Assembly: GCF_040869045.1 (NCBI RefSeq)
Contig: NC_090323.1
Span: 153,160,426-153,224,425 of the forward strand
Source: Eurosta solidaginis
Lineage: Eukaryota; Arthropoda; Insecta; Diptera; Tephritidae
Direction of reading: 5' to 3'
Length of the DNA stretch: 64,000 nucleotides
The position numbers were made by a program, and so were the translations under genes. The notes under the pieces are model-generated. The model was not told where the DNA came from. It searched no databases and saw only the letters and a program-made list of their open reading frames with translations. Shown piece by piece: positions 34,128 to 45,348 of this stretch. Each line of letters opens with the position of its first letter. Position 1 is the stretch's first letter.

Positions 34128-37100
34128 AAGATACTCAGTTGAGCAGAGCTCACAGAGTATATTAACTTTGATTGGATAACGGTTGGTTGTACAGGTATAA
34201 AGGAATCGAGATAGATATAGACTTCCATATATCAAAATCATCAGTATCGAAAAAAAATTTGATTGAGCCATGTCCGTCCGTCCGTCCGAGCGTCCGTTAA
34301 CACGATAACTTGAGTAAATTTTGAGGTATCTTGACGAAATTCGGTATGTAGGTTTCTGGGTACTCATCTCAGATCGCTGTTTAAAATGAACTATATCGGA
34401 CTATAACCACGCCCACTTTTTCGATATCGAGAATTTCGAAAAATCGAAAAAGTGCGATAATTCATTACCAAAGATGGATAAAGTGATGAAACTTGGTAGG
34501 TGGGTCTAACTTATGACGCAGAATAGAAAATAGGTAAAATTTTGGACAATGGGCGTGGCACCGCCCACTTTTAAAAGAAGGTAATTTAGAAGTTTTGCAA
34601 GCTGTAATTTGGCAGTGGTTGAAGATATCATGATGAAATTTGGCAGGAACATTGCTTGTATTACTATATGTATGCTTAGTAAAAATTAGCAAAATCGGAG
34701 AACGACCACGCCCACTTTTTAAAAAAAATTTTTTAAAGTGAAATTTTTACAAAAACTTTAATATCTTTACAGTATATAAGTAAATTATGTCAACATTCAA
34801 CTCCAGTAATGATATGGTGCAACAAAATACAAAAACAAAAGAAAATTTCAAAATGGGCGTCGCTCCGTCCTTTTTCATTTGATTTGTCTAGGATACATTT
34901 GATGCCATAAGTCGAACAAATATTTACCAATCCTTGTGAAATTTGGTAGGCGCTTAGATTCTTGGACGATAACTGTTTTCTGTGAAAAAGGGCGAAATCG
35001 GTTGAAGCCATGCCCAGTTTTTATACACAGTAGATCGTCTGTCCTTCCGCTCGGCCGTTAACACGATAACTTGAGCAAAAATCGATATATCTTTACTAAA
35101 CTCAGTTCACATAATTGCCTGAACACACTTTGTATTGGTACAAAAAATGCCCGAAATCCGACTATGACCACGCCCACTTTTTCGATTTCGAAAATTACGA
35201 AAAATGAAAAAAATGCCATAATTCTATACCAAATACGAAAAAAGGGATGAAACATGGTAATTTCATTGGTTTATTGACGCAAAATATAACTTCAGAAAAA
35301 ACTTTGTAAAATGGGTGTGACACCTACCATTATTAAGTAGAAGAAAATGAAAAGGTTTTGCAGGGCTAAGTCGAAAGCCCTTGGGATCCTGGCAGGAATA
35401 CTGTTCGTGGTATTACATATATAAATAAATTAGGTGTACCCGACAGATGATGTTCTGGGTCACCCTGTTCCACATTTTGGTCGAAATCTCGAAAACGCTT
35501 TCACATATACAACTACCACCACTCTCTTTTAAAATTGTTAATAATACCTTTAATTTAACACCCATATTGTACAAACACATTATAGTCACCCCTGGTCCAC
35601 CTTTATGGCGATATATCGAAAAGGCTTCCACCTATAGAACTAAGGCCCACTCCCTTTTAAAATACTCATTATCACCTTTCGTTTGATACTCATAATGTAC
35701 AAACGCATTCTAGACTCAACCCTGGTCCACCTTTATAACGATATCTCGAAAAGGCGTCCACCTATAGAACTAAGGCCCACTCCCTTTTAAAATACTCATT
35801 AACACATTTCATTTGATACCCATATTGTATAAACGCATTTTAGAGTCATCCCTGGTCCACCTTTATGGCGATGTCTCGAAAAGGCGTCCACCAATAGAAC
35901 TAAGGCCCACTCTCTTTTAAAATACTCATTAACACCTTTAATTTGATACCCATATCGTACAAACAAATTCTAGAGTCACCCCTGGTCCACCTTTATATCG
36001 ATATTTCGAAAAGGATTCCACCCATAGAACTAAGGCCCACTCCTTTTTATAATACTCATTAACACCTTTCGTTTGATACCCATATTGTATAAACGCATTT
36101 TAGAGTCATCCCTGGTCCACCTTTATGGCGATATCTCGAAAAGGCGTCCACCTATAGAACTAAGGCCCACTCCCTTTTAAAATACTCATTAACACCTTTA
36201 ATTTGATACCCATATCATACAAACAAATTCTAGAGTCACCCCTGGTCCACCTTTTTATCGATATTTCGAAAAGGCGTCCACCCATAGAACTAAGGAACAC
36301 TCCCTTTTTAAATTCTCATTAACACCTTTCATTTGATACCCATATCGTAAATAAATTCTAAAGTCACCCCTGGTCCACCTTTATGGCGATATCTCGAAAA
36401 GGCGTCCACCTATAGAACTAAGGCCCACTCCCTTCTAAAATACTCATTAACACCTTTCATTTGATACCCATATCGTACAAACAAATTCTAAATTCACCCC
36501 TGGTTCACCTTTATATCGATATTTCGAAAAGGCGTCCACCTATAGAACTAAGGCCCTCTCCCTTTTAAAATACTCATTAACACCTTTCGTTTGATATCCA
36601 TATTGTATAAACACATTCTAGAGTCATCCCTGGTCCACCTTTATGGCGATATCTCGAAAAGTCGTCCACCTATAAAACTAAGGCCAATTCCCTTTTAAAA
36701 TACTCATTAGCACCTTTCATTTGATACCCATATCGTACAAACAAATTCTAGAGTCACCCCTTGTCCACCTTTATGGCGATATATCGAAAAGGAGTCCACC
36801 CATAGAACTAAGGCTCACTCGCTTTTAAAATGCTCATTAACACCTTTCATTTGATACCCATATCGTACAAACAAATTCTAGAGTCACCCCTGGTCCACCT
36901 TTATGGCTATATCTCGAAAAGGCGTCCACCCATAGAACTAAGGCCCACTCTAGAGTCACTCCTGGTCCACCTTTATAACGATATCTCTAAAAGCCGTCCG
37001 CCTATAGAACTAAGGCCCACTCCCTTTTAAAATACTCATTAGCACCTTTCATTTGATACCCATATCGTACAAACAAATTCTAGAGTCACCCCTTGTCCAC

Positions 37101-37850
37101 CTTTATGGCGATATCTCGAAAAGTCGTCCACCTATAAAACTAAGGCCAACTCCCTTTTAAAATACTCATTAGCACCTTTCATTTGATACCCATATCGTAC
37201 AAACAAATTCTAGAGTCACCCCTTGTCCACCTTTATGGCGATATATCGAAAAGGAGTCCACCCATAGAACTAAGGCTCACTCGCTTTTAAAATGGTCATT
37301 AGCACCTTTCATTTGATACCCATATCGTACAAACAAATTCTAGAGTCACCCTGGTCCACCTTTATGGCGATATCTCTAAAAGCCGTCCGCCTATAGAACT
37401 AAGGCCCACTACCTTTTAAAATGCTCATTAACACCTTTCATTTGATACCCATATCGTACAAACAAATTCTACAGTCACCCCTGGTCCACCTTTATGGCGA
37501 TATCTCGAAAAGGCGTCCACCTATAGAATTGAGACCAACGCCCTTTTAAAAAACTCATTAACACCTTTCTCTTGATACCCATATCGTACAAATAAATTCT
37601 AGTGTGACCCCTGGTCCACCTTTATGGCGATATCTCGAAAAGCCGTCCACCTATAGAACTAAGGCCCACGCCCTTTTAAAATATTCATTAACACCTTTCA
37701 TTTGATACCCGTATCGTACAAACAACGCATTACAGGGTTACCTTAGGTTCATTTTCCTACATGGTGATTTCCCCTTATTTTGTCTCCATAGCTCTCCACT
37801 GAGTATGTAATGTTCGGTTACACCCGAACTTAGCCTTCCTTACTTGTTTT
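34128..37850 (-). repeat. 130-bp-family element, copy C (expanded)
   Basis: In minus orientation relative to copy B. It begins at ATACTCAGTTGAGCAGAGCT, has the CCGTCCGTCCG tract near 34270, the body with CCACGCCCAC words, then about 17 monomers of 130 bp, and ends at GTTCGGTTACACCCGAACTT with CCTTCCTTACTTG. That last stretch contains a perfect 6-bp stem (GTTCGG/CCGAAC). At 3.7 kb it is longer than copy B because of the monomer expansion. Confidence 0.8.
35460..37740 (-). repeat. Minisatellite inside copy C, about 17 x 130 bp
   Basis: The CCTGGTCCAC box recurs at 35591, 35721, 35851, 35981, 36111, 36241 and 36369, so the period is 130 bp (128 once). Between 36800 and 37400 larger blocks of two or more monomers are themselves repeated, with a shortened monomer near 36945. 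Confidence 0.9.
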
Positions 37851-38049
37851 TTTTTTTTCAATATAGGCAGCCAAAGCGATTATTCTACGCCATTTTCTCC
37901 TTATTCGTGACAGCTTTTGCAAAGGGAGCTCGTTGGTGTGCGCCACTGTCGGAGCATTAGTGCAATAGCTTAATGACCTGTAATGACACAGTTAAATATT
38001 CTAACTGTAGCTGTGACCAAGGGACCCAGCAAAGGAGATGTTGAGATAC

Positions 38050-38300
38050 CTTATGGAAACCGTTAGAGCTCGACATCACCGCAGGATATTCGCCTTTAGC
38101 ACGTTGGAATCTAATGACTTTAAGGTGGGCTGGCTGTCACCAAAGATTGTTACGTTGGTGTCTGGGACCGTACTTCCCTAGAGCAGTCTGGCTGTTCTCT
38201 CCATGGCATAGACCTCCGCCTGGAAAACACTGCATGAGTTAGGTTGGTGCGATTGATTAACCTGCAGATGCCTTAAGTACACTCGTCATTTTACAGCTGT
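38050..38300 (-). pseudogene. LINE RNase H fragment
   Basis: A minus-strand frame reads SCSVFQAEVYAMERTARLL, a stop, then TIFGDSQPTLKSLDSN. FQAE..A and the D-S-Q-x-x-x-K box are the RNase H signature of I/R1/LOA-type LINEs. It is a short isolated fragment. Confidence 0.6.
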
Positions 38301-38819
38301 CGGTTTTGATCGGAATGCCCCTAGTACTCTCAAGGCCTTTCTTTCATTCTTCTTTCCTTCTTGTGTTTGGAAACTGGTTAGGTCAATGTTAATTCCATTT
38401 AATCGTCTCCTCGTGTCTTTGGTTTTCACATGTTGGATTCTCTTAGTCGTAGATTCCTCTTCGCGGCCAATCGCTGCACGAGCGCTTGCTGTGGAATCAA
38501 GTGAAAATTACGTTAAATCTTGGTCTGTGAAAAAATGAAATGAACAAATGTTTATATATTTGAATTCGAGAAGGAAAACGTGTCTGATACTCTCCAGCTA
38601 TCAATTCTGCTTGTGGGAGAATCTGTGGTGAAGTTGAGTTCTATAACTTTCTCTCTCATTCTATTCCTTAACTTTGACTGACCGTAGACATTTTTTATTC
38701 CGAGAAGGCAGTTGTTCTAAGTTTTGTTGACGTTGGCTCGTTTGGCCATATATATTGAGCCCCTTGAACTATAGTAGACGAAGTTGCAAACACATTCATT
38801 TGACCACTTTGGTAGATAT
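38301..38819. other. Unassigned stretch
   Basis: No recognised feature. It lies between the RNase H fragment and the solo LTR and shows no retroelement interior. Confidence 0.35.
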
Positions 38820-39387
38820 TGTAACGAAATTAGTGCAATTCCTCTTATTTGCAACCTTCTGCTAACGTCCGAACCACTAAACTGTTGAATAAATAACTCC
38901 AATATTCAATAATGCAAAATGGTCTATATTAGACTACTTTCACAATAACTCTTCTACTTCTCGACAGATAGCGTGCTTAAATCAAACTGAATACTGCTTC
39001 TCAGCTTTACCTCCTTTTATACTCTGTAATGACTCGTTCGCATACTTCTAGGCGTTTCTATTTCTAGAATTTACTACTCGTTTACCAGCTATAAATTTCT
39101 CAGCTATAACTACAGATGCACGATGATTATAGCTTCTCGCATAGCCCATGCGCGTGTATGTGTGAGTGATACTTCTACAGATGATTGCCTACTTTTTGGA
39201 GTATCTCAGATAATGCATGTATTTTTACGTTGCTCTCCGCTGCTTGTATGGACACATGTATAGACATAATGATTGATTTGTTGATGTAGATATAAGTGAC
39301 TGCTTGTTTTATTGTTGTTGTGGCTTTATTTACTTAGTAGCAGATTAGTGATGTGAGTATCACTTAGTGCCACAAATATTCGTCACA
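38820..39387 (-). mobile_element. Solo LTR, relative of the array LTRs
   Basis: 568 bp beginning TGTGACGAATATTTG and ending CTAATTTCGTTACA on the minus strand. It shares with the 675-bp array LTRs the ends, TTGGAGTTATTTATTCAACA followed by GTTTAGTG, a CATTTTGCATTATT box, CCTAGAAGTATGC and a TATAAAAG promoter. Flanks ATAT (38816-38819) and GTAT (39388-39391) differ by one base, so the TSD is likely but mutated. No internal region remains, consistent with LTR-LTR recombination. It is a sister family, not the same one. Confidence 0.75.
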
Positions 39388-40689
39388 GTATTTAAGAAAT
39401 ACAGTTCGTTGAAATTTACCTTTTTATAGTGCAATAAGTAGAGCCGAGAGAACTATACCACCAGCTGAGTATAAAAAGTAGTATGCATATGTAATATTGC
39501 GATACATCTCTGCAGCTGTGATGTTGCAAGTAAGTAAAGCGTCGAAGTATGCTAGAGCTCTGATTGTGTCCACACGACCCATGATCGAGTGAGTGTGAGT
39601 ACAAATACAAAGCGCTCTAAGCTCTAAGTACAAACTGCATAACTTTTTTATGGCTACGCATCCACAGTGCAATATTACGATTTTATAAAAAACTTGTATT
39701 CGTTACATTTGAGCTGCAAAGCGATCTTGTTGCGTTCGTTGAAGCCTCGCGCATGCGTACAAATATGCGTGCTTGTTATATTGCGAATCTTTGAAACAAA
39801 GAAAACACCGCTGCTTGCCACATTTTGTCAACGATGCCTGCTGCGGCGGCTGCAGTATTATTGGCACGCTGTGGCATGGCGATATGTACTAGCATGTTTT
39901 GAGTTTGCTTAGAAGGCCCAACAACATACCTACATATATATCTAGCTATTTGTAAGCAAAACGGGCAAGATCAGGGGTTGAGAAGGTGGTGACGTTCTTG
40001 CTACGTTTATTGTTTCAACAATCGCTTAACAATTGGCAGGAGACATATTCAATAGTTTTCGTAGCCAGCAGCACAACCCTGGAGGTCGCCAAAAGTTAAT
40101 GTGTTGCTGTGGGAAATAGCATCATTGACCATCGTTGAAAGCTATAAATGTATATATGTATGTAGTCGTACATATGTATGAGCTTATAAAAATAGTAAAT
40201 ATTGGTTAGAGCGAAATGTGCTACATAATAAAATTGATGCGACTTTTACCAGCAAATGCGTTTAACCAATGTTACGACCTTACAATTAGGCATTGCAAAA
40301 TAATTAAATTTTACAGCCAAGAGAGATACATATGTACATGGACGTATTTATGGACGACTTAGGCTTTGTGCGAGTTTGACTAAATTTTTATCTAAATTAT
40401 GAAAAAAAACTAAATCACTGGATTTTTTTTTAAGTCAACTACGTAGAGCTCACCCAGGGGTTCAAATTAACCCACAACAAAGGCAACTTTACCAGAAACA
40501 AAGAGGAAACAAGGATTACACATTTGCCATCGACTTTATATTACCGTTTTGTAGGTATGTGCATAATAACAAGCCTATTTTTCTATAATAGAAAATCAAA
40601 ATTTTTCGATAAAAAACGGATAACTCATCGATTAAAAGTCGAGTTAGATTATTTTCATTTAATTTAATTTGTTTTACTTTAAAGTTTAA
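39388..40689. other. Unassigned AT-rich stretch
   Basis: No gene or bounded repeat is supported. Confidence 0.4.
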
Positions 40690-40849
40690 ATTTAACTAAT
40701 CTAACTTTATTTTTAAGTTTATTTTATTTATATTTTATTTTATTTGATGTTGTTTTATTTTATTTTATTTTAATTTATTTTATCTTATTTTATTTTATTT
40801 AATTTTTTTAATTATTTTTTTTTAATTTAATTTAATTTTATTTTATTTT
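40690..40849. repeat. (TTTTA)n low-complexity tract
   Basis: Degenerate TTTTA/TTTAA repeats lead directly into the Penelope-like element. Similar TTTTA repeats follow it at 42560-42590, so the element seems inserted into a pre-existing tract. Confidence 0.8.
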
Positions 40850-40903
40850 ATAAATTTTATTTGCCGGCTTGAGGTCTGATGTTTTGAAAAATAAAACACA
40901 GAT
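40850..40903 (+). repeat. 54-bp inverted repeat, left arm
   Basis: Perfect reverse complement of 42486-42539. It contains TTGCCGGCTTGAGGTCTGAT. The open frame passes through it, so the first 10-12 residues of the translated frame derive from the antisense 3' end and are not native protein. Confidence 0.9.
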
Positions 40904-42299
40904 CACGGGATCACCAGCACACGCACTATGCAAATACGTTGCAGATATTTTAAAAAACGTCACCACCAGTTCATTATATAATATAAAGAACACGCAAGAC
41001 TTTAAAGAAAAGATCAATAACTCTTATATTTATGACGATGAAAAGATGATATCCTTTGACGCAGTTTCATTGTTCCCTAGTATACCGACACATCGAGCAC
41101 TTGACATAATAAGAAATAAGTGGACAACAATAGAAAAATATACGAAAATACCTAAGAAAATGTTCATAGAAATATTAAAGTTCTGCATTAAAGATAATCG
41201 GTATTTTAAATATAATGAAACAATATATACACAACTAAAAGGATTACCGATGGGATCACCAACCTCCCCAATAATTGCAGATATTGTAATGGAAGAACAG
41301 TTGGACAATGCGATGAACAAATTAGCACGAAAACCAAGATTATTAACTAAATACGTGGACGATCTTTTTGCAATAATCAATGAAAACGAGGTACAAAACA
41401 TACTTGACGCACTAAATTCTTTTGACAAAAATATTAAATTCACTACGGAACTCGAGGACGACGGAAAATTACCCTATCTAGATTCAATAGTAATACGACG
41501 AGGAAATCAACTGAAGTTAATGTGGTATAAGAAGTCCATAACATCGGGTAGAATTATAAATTATTATTCTAAACATCCCAAAAACATGATCATAAATACG
41601 GCAATGGGCTGTATAAGGCGAATGATGAATATTACAGATGACACTTACCATAAGGACATAGAAAATGAAATAAAGATATTGTTAAAAGCCAATGATTTTC
41701 CTGATAAAATTATAAAAACTCTTTTAAAAAGATATAAATCACCAAATAGTCAACGTAGAGAGGAAAACCCGAAAATATTCAAGTCGTTAACTTATGTACC
41801 TAAATTATCTGAGCGCCTATCAACATCTGACATCTATAATAAAGAAGATATTAAAATAGCACACAAGCCTATGAGCACTTTAAAAAGTATGTTTAACCAA
41901 ACGAAATCGAAAATACCGCAAATGGAAAAAAGCAACATAATTTATCAAATCCCGTGTAACGGAAACGACAAAGAATTATGCAACAAAGTATATGTTAGAA
42001 CAACTAAATCTAAATTAAAGACTCGATTAGCACAACATAAATCAGATTTTAAATATTGTAATGATTTAAAAATAAATAACCAAAAAACCGCATTTATGAC
42101 CCATTGTGCAACGAGAAAGCACTGCCCGAATTTCGAAAAAACAATAGTACTTCAACAAGAACAACAATATGGAAAGAGATTCACACTGGAAATGCTACAT
42201 ATACTAAACACACCAACTAACACAAGAATTAACTACAAAACAGATGTAGCAAACACCGCGCTCTCCTATAGGCATCTAATAAAAAACCAAAATAGTTAA
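40869..42299 (+). CDS. Penelope-like RT/endonuclease, N-terminally truncated
   Basis: Residues from about 12 are native. Motifs: GSPAHALCKYV (RT2 region), SFDAVSLFPSIP (motif A), LKGLPMGSPTSPIIADIVM (motif B), YVDD at 162-165 (motif C, metal-binding Asp pair), then KLPYLDS. The C-terminal GIY-YIG-type endonuclease starts at IIYQIPCNG (about 357); its second motif is YVR (375-377) where YIG/YVG is expected, so the glycine is replaced. RLAQHK follows. There are no stops over 465 codons, so the copy is young, but the frame opens at a TTG inside the inverted repeat and has no native start. Such enzymes copy RNA at the chromosomal target using the endonuclease nick. Confidence 0.85.
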   Translation: MRSDVLKNKTQITGSPAHALCKYVADILKNVTTSSLYNIKNTQDFKEKINNSYIYDDEKMISFDAVSLFPSIPTHRALDIIRNKWTTIEKYTKIPKKMFIEILKFCIKDNRYFKYNETIYTQLKGLPMGSPTSPIIADIVMEEQLDNAMNKLARKPRLLTKYVDDLFAIINENEVQNILDALNSFDKNIKFTTELEDDGKLPYLDSIVIRRGNQLKLMWYKKSITSGRIINYYSKHPKNMIINTAMGCIRRMMNITDDTYHKDIENEIKILLKANDFPDKIIKTLLKRYKSPNSQRREENPKIFKSLTYVPKLSERLSTSDIYNKEDIKIAHKPMSTLKSMFNQTKSKIPQMEKSNIIYQIPCNGNDKELCNKVYVRTTKSKLKTRLAQHKSDFKYCNDLKINNQKTAFMTHCATRKHCPNFEKTIVLQQEQQYGKRFTLEMLHILNTPTNTRINYKTDVANTALSYRHLIKNQNS

Positions 42300-42485
42300 C
42301 AACTCCACGTACAAAGGGAAAGGCGTGTCAAAAATGTATGTTTTCAATGTTTAAGAAGTTTTGTTATTAATTGTTAATTGTTGTTTGATGTAAATTATAT
42401 GTTATTTTATGTTCTGTTTGTTTATAGTTCACCTTGAGGACGGCTATCGTGCATAACCGAAATATATTGGTAAAAAATTTAAAAC

Positions 42486-42539
42486 ATCTGTGTTTTATTT
42501 TTCAAAACATCAGACCTCAAGCCGGCAAATAAAATTTAT
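42486..42539 (-). repeat. 54-bp inverted repeat, right arm
   Basis: The 3' end of the Penelope-like element, inverted partner of 40850-40903. Confidence 0.9.
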
Positions 42540-42600
42540 GAAATAGAAAGGTCGCCAAACTAATTATTTTATTTTATTTTATTTCACTTTATGTTTTGTT

Positions 42601-43843
42601 AGCGCTCGCCGTGGTGTGATGGTAGCGTGCTCCGCTATTCGGCATACTCGATATTTTCGATATTTAAGAGGGAGGGTATCGATATATCGCGATATATATC
42701 GAACTATTTGTTATAGTGAAAAGCGCTTACTCAATTTAAAAGCAATATCAGGCATATATCCAACATTTATGTAAATATAATATATACACGTATATATATG
42801 TATATGTAATATTGGCTTCATAACTTCGAAACGATCATAAAACACATTCTGCAAAGTTGTCCGCGATGGTAGTTTATACAGCGAAGCCAGGGTATATACA
42901 AAGTTACGACACCCTTTGCCATTCACTATGTGAAAAGGTTGAACGTCTGCGGTGGCTAAACCCCAGTAGGGTGCTGGAAAAAGCCTTTTACGTGATGATG
43001 CATCTTCATATGTGTTTTCATATAAAAATGTATCTTATTTGGCGAGCTATGTGAATCTAAATTTGCAGTTGTATGCGATCGTTCTAGATGGTGAAACAAA
43101 TTGGACGTATTACCACTAGTTGTATAACATTCTTTGCAATAGTATAACTGATTTTGTCAAAATGGGCCCAAATGCTTGACTTTGTACTTCGCAGCTTTTT
43201 GGCAACACAATTTTCGTCTTCAAACTCAATGATGTTTTCTGTTGCATGTATTTCTACATATACGAATACATGTATGAAAAAAATAACGTAATTTTCTCAT
43301 TGAACTTTTGTAAAAATGTTTCAATATTCAGAGCCACCAACTTATTAGGTATTCATCTAAAATAAACACAAATCTGACATAATGTATGTAATTTTATTTA
43401 TTCATGTTTTATTTGTCTTGCTAAAGTTTTAGTAGCTGTTAATTCTGCCTCTAGAAAAAGGAATAAGAAATGGGAATACAGTACTCGATATTTAGAAAAA
43501 AACATCGATAATCGCACCACGTACCTGGTATCGATGTATCGATATTTATATCGATACTTTTGCAGCTCTAGTTCACGCCCCGGGCAAAGCAACATCAAAA
43601 TTTTAGACACAATTTTTTTCAATTAAAATACAATTTTCTAAGCAGGGTCGCCCCTCGGCAGTGTTTCGCAAGCACTCCGAATGTATTTCTGCCACGAAAA
43701 GCTCTCACTGAAAGCTCATCTGCCTTACAGATGCAGTTCAGAGTCAGCATAAAACAAGTAGGTCCCGTCCCGCGAATTTGCAGGAAAAATCAAGTGGAGC
43801 ACGACTTCTCTTCGGAGATTATCGCGCCTTACATTTTTTTATG
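42601..43843 (+). repeat. tRNA-derived SINE, copy 2, split by about 935 bp
   Basis: The head 42601-42635 (GTGGTGTGATGGTAGCGTGC, A-box like) and the tail 43571-43843 (GTTCACGCCCCGGGCAAAGC onward, then CACTCCGAATGTATTTCTGC) belong to the same SINE as 21984-22275. Between them is a 935-bp insert whose two ends are rich in ATCGAT/TCGATA words. No coding region or target duplication is clear for the insert. Confidence 0.6.
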
Positions 43844-44255
43844 TTTTGATTTAATTTTATTTTAATATACTATATCCAATTTTTTTATTTCATTTATTTG
43901 TTTTTTTTTTTTTAAGTTTATTTAATATATTAAATTTTTTTTTTATTTTATTTTATCGCTGCTTTTTGGCTATTTTCCATACAGCGCCTTATACTTTAAT
44001 ATGTCAGTTAATCGAAATCAATCAAAATTTTCTTTTGACTTCACATTCTTCTGCACGAAGAATTGGTTGAATTCACTTTGCCACCACCTGGCATGGATTG
44101 GCCGCGTTGTTTTGTCAAGAAGAAGCAATCAGCTGATGGTACTGAATTCGCCTTGTTTTTACGCAGTAAATTCATTTTGGGTTACTCTCATACAATTTGT
44201 ATATGCAAATATATGCAAAGACAATCTTAACAGAAAACTGCCGCATTGTGTTTTT
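43844..44255. other. AT-rich flank with TTTTA tract
   Basis: T-rich/TTTTA simple sequence to about 43960, then unassigned DNA up to the hAT target duplication. A 114-codon plus frame at 44001-44345 crosses the hAT end and is not a gene. Confidence 0.5.
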
Positions 44256-44263
44256 ATTGGGTG

Positions 44264-44279
44264 CAGGGGCGGATACAGG
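44264..44279 (+). repeat. hAT left TIR
   Basis: CAGGGGCGGATACAGG; pairs with 59284-59299 with two mismatches (positions 3-4). TSD ATTGGGTG lies at 44256-44263. Confidence 0.9.
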
Positions 44280-45000
44280 TCTCCAGATGAGGGGGGCGAT
44301 CATGGCCGAAAGCTCAAAATCCATTTTTGCCATGGAAGTCAGTAATATAAATTAATGATTAACTTCAGAACACCATTTTGACATAATTACAAATAAACGT
44401 ATCGAATTTATCTTTAAGCACTCAAATTAGCTCAACTAATTGAAAGAATTCGAACAAAAAACAATCAAGAAATGATTTTATACAGCTCAAAGGTAGAAGC
44501 TAGTTCTTTCTGATAAGAGAGTTTCACTTGTGGCTTTAACTAAGTGGAGTTATTTTGAATCTGTATCTATTGCAGCGATCAAAAAAGGAAAAAAACAGAT
44601 GAAAAATTTTGTTTATTGATATTGTTACGAATATTAGCAAAACTAAGGAGTGCTGCCAGCTCTAAGCCGATCTAAGCAGTGACGTGAATGCACATCAATA
44701 ATTCAATCATTATGTATCTACATAAACGAATAAATAATTGCGTCTACACATATGTACACATTCCGACGAGCAACATTTACATACAAGGCAGCAAGAGATG
44801 AGATGTCACACACCGATGAATTTACTTATACGCTTATGTGTGTGCGGGAGACTGTAAACTACAAACACATGCATATACCTTATCTGAGTTGTCACAAGAG
44901 AGAGCAATAATTTGTGCACGTAGTTGTGGCTGGCGATTTTGTAGCCGAAACAACTAGTAACTTCTGGAAATCGAAGAGCCTAGAAGTATGCAGCGTAAAC

Positions 45001-45038
45001 TATAAAAGCGGCGCCAGCGAGTAAGAAGTAATTCAGTT
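45001..45038 (+). promoter_or_regulatory. LTR core promoter (TATA plus Inr-like)
   Basis: TATAAAAG followed 32 bp later by TCAGTT, a match to the insect initiator TCAKTY. It predicts transcription start, and the U3/R border, near 45035. The same pair recurs at 48192, 51383 and 54574 in the other LTRs. Confidence 0.7.
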
Positions 45039-45186
45039 TGATTTGAGTTGTCAAGCAGTTTGATTAAGACGATATCTAGCGAGCAATAGCAGTGCTATTT
45101 TGAATAGTAGAGTTTCATTGAGCTATCAATCAGTGTGGTTATTAAGCAAGCTATTCGTTGCACAGTTTGTTATTGTGAAGTACTTT

Positions 45187-45192
45187 AATAAA
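45187..45192 (+). terminator. LTR polyadenylation signal
   Basis: AATAAA in CTTTAATAAAGGCC, about 150 nt after the predicted start, so R is roughly 45035 to about 45210. Equivalent sites lie at 48378, 51569 and 54760. Confidence 0.65.
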
Positions 45193-45299
45193 GGCCATTT
45201 TGCATTATTACAAATTGGAGTTATTTATTCAACAGTTTAGTGATTCGAACTTAGCAGAGGATTACAAATAAGAGGATTTACAAGCAAATTCGTTACAAT

Positions 45300-45311
45300 T
45301 GGTGTCAGAAG
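45300..45311 (+). other. Primer-binding site, probably tRNA-Leu
   Basis: TGGTGTCAGAAG begins two bases after the LTR end. It is complementary to a tRNA 3' end of the form CTTCTGACACCA, which fits tRNA-Leu(CAG) from general knowledge. Also at 48491 and 51682. Confidence 0.75.
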
Positions 45312-45348
45312 AGGAATTGTTGAATAAATTCCAAAGGACAACAAGGAC

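Larger units (their letters stand above)
40850..42539 (+). mobile_element. Penelope-like retroelement with 54-bp terminal inverted repeats
   Basis: One 476-codon frame with Penelope-type reverse transcriptase and a GIY-YIG-like domain, then a short 3' region. 40850-40903 is an exact inverted copy of 42486-42539, so the 5' end carries the reverse complement of the element's own 3' end. The protein is 5'-truncated, lacking the RT N-terminus. Penelope elements are known for complex, inverted or tandem termini. Confidence 0.85.
44623..45297 (+). mobile_element. LTR 1
   Basis: 675 bp, TGTTACGAAT...TTCGTTACA. TATA box TATAAAA at 45001-45007, TCAGTT initiator-like site at 45033, AATAAA at 45187-45192. 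U3 is thus about 412 nt. Confidence 0.95.

Noticed and set aside
35460..37740. CRISPR-like regular repeats
   Set aside because: The units are directly adjacent 130-bp monomers without unique spacers, in a eukaryotic mobile element.
41030..41443. 137-codon minus-strand frame
   Set aside because: Antisense shadow of the Penelope reverse transcriptase motifs.
44001..44345. 114-codon plus-strand frame
   Set aside because: It runs across the hAT target duplication and TIR, so it is a chance frame made by the insertion.
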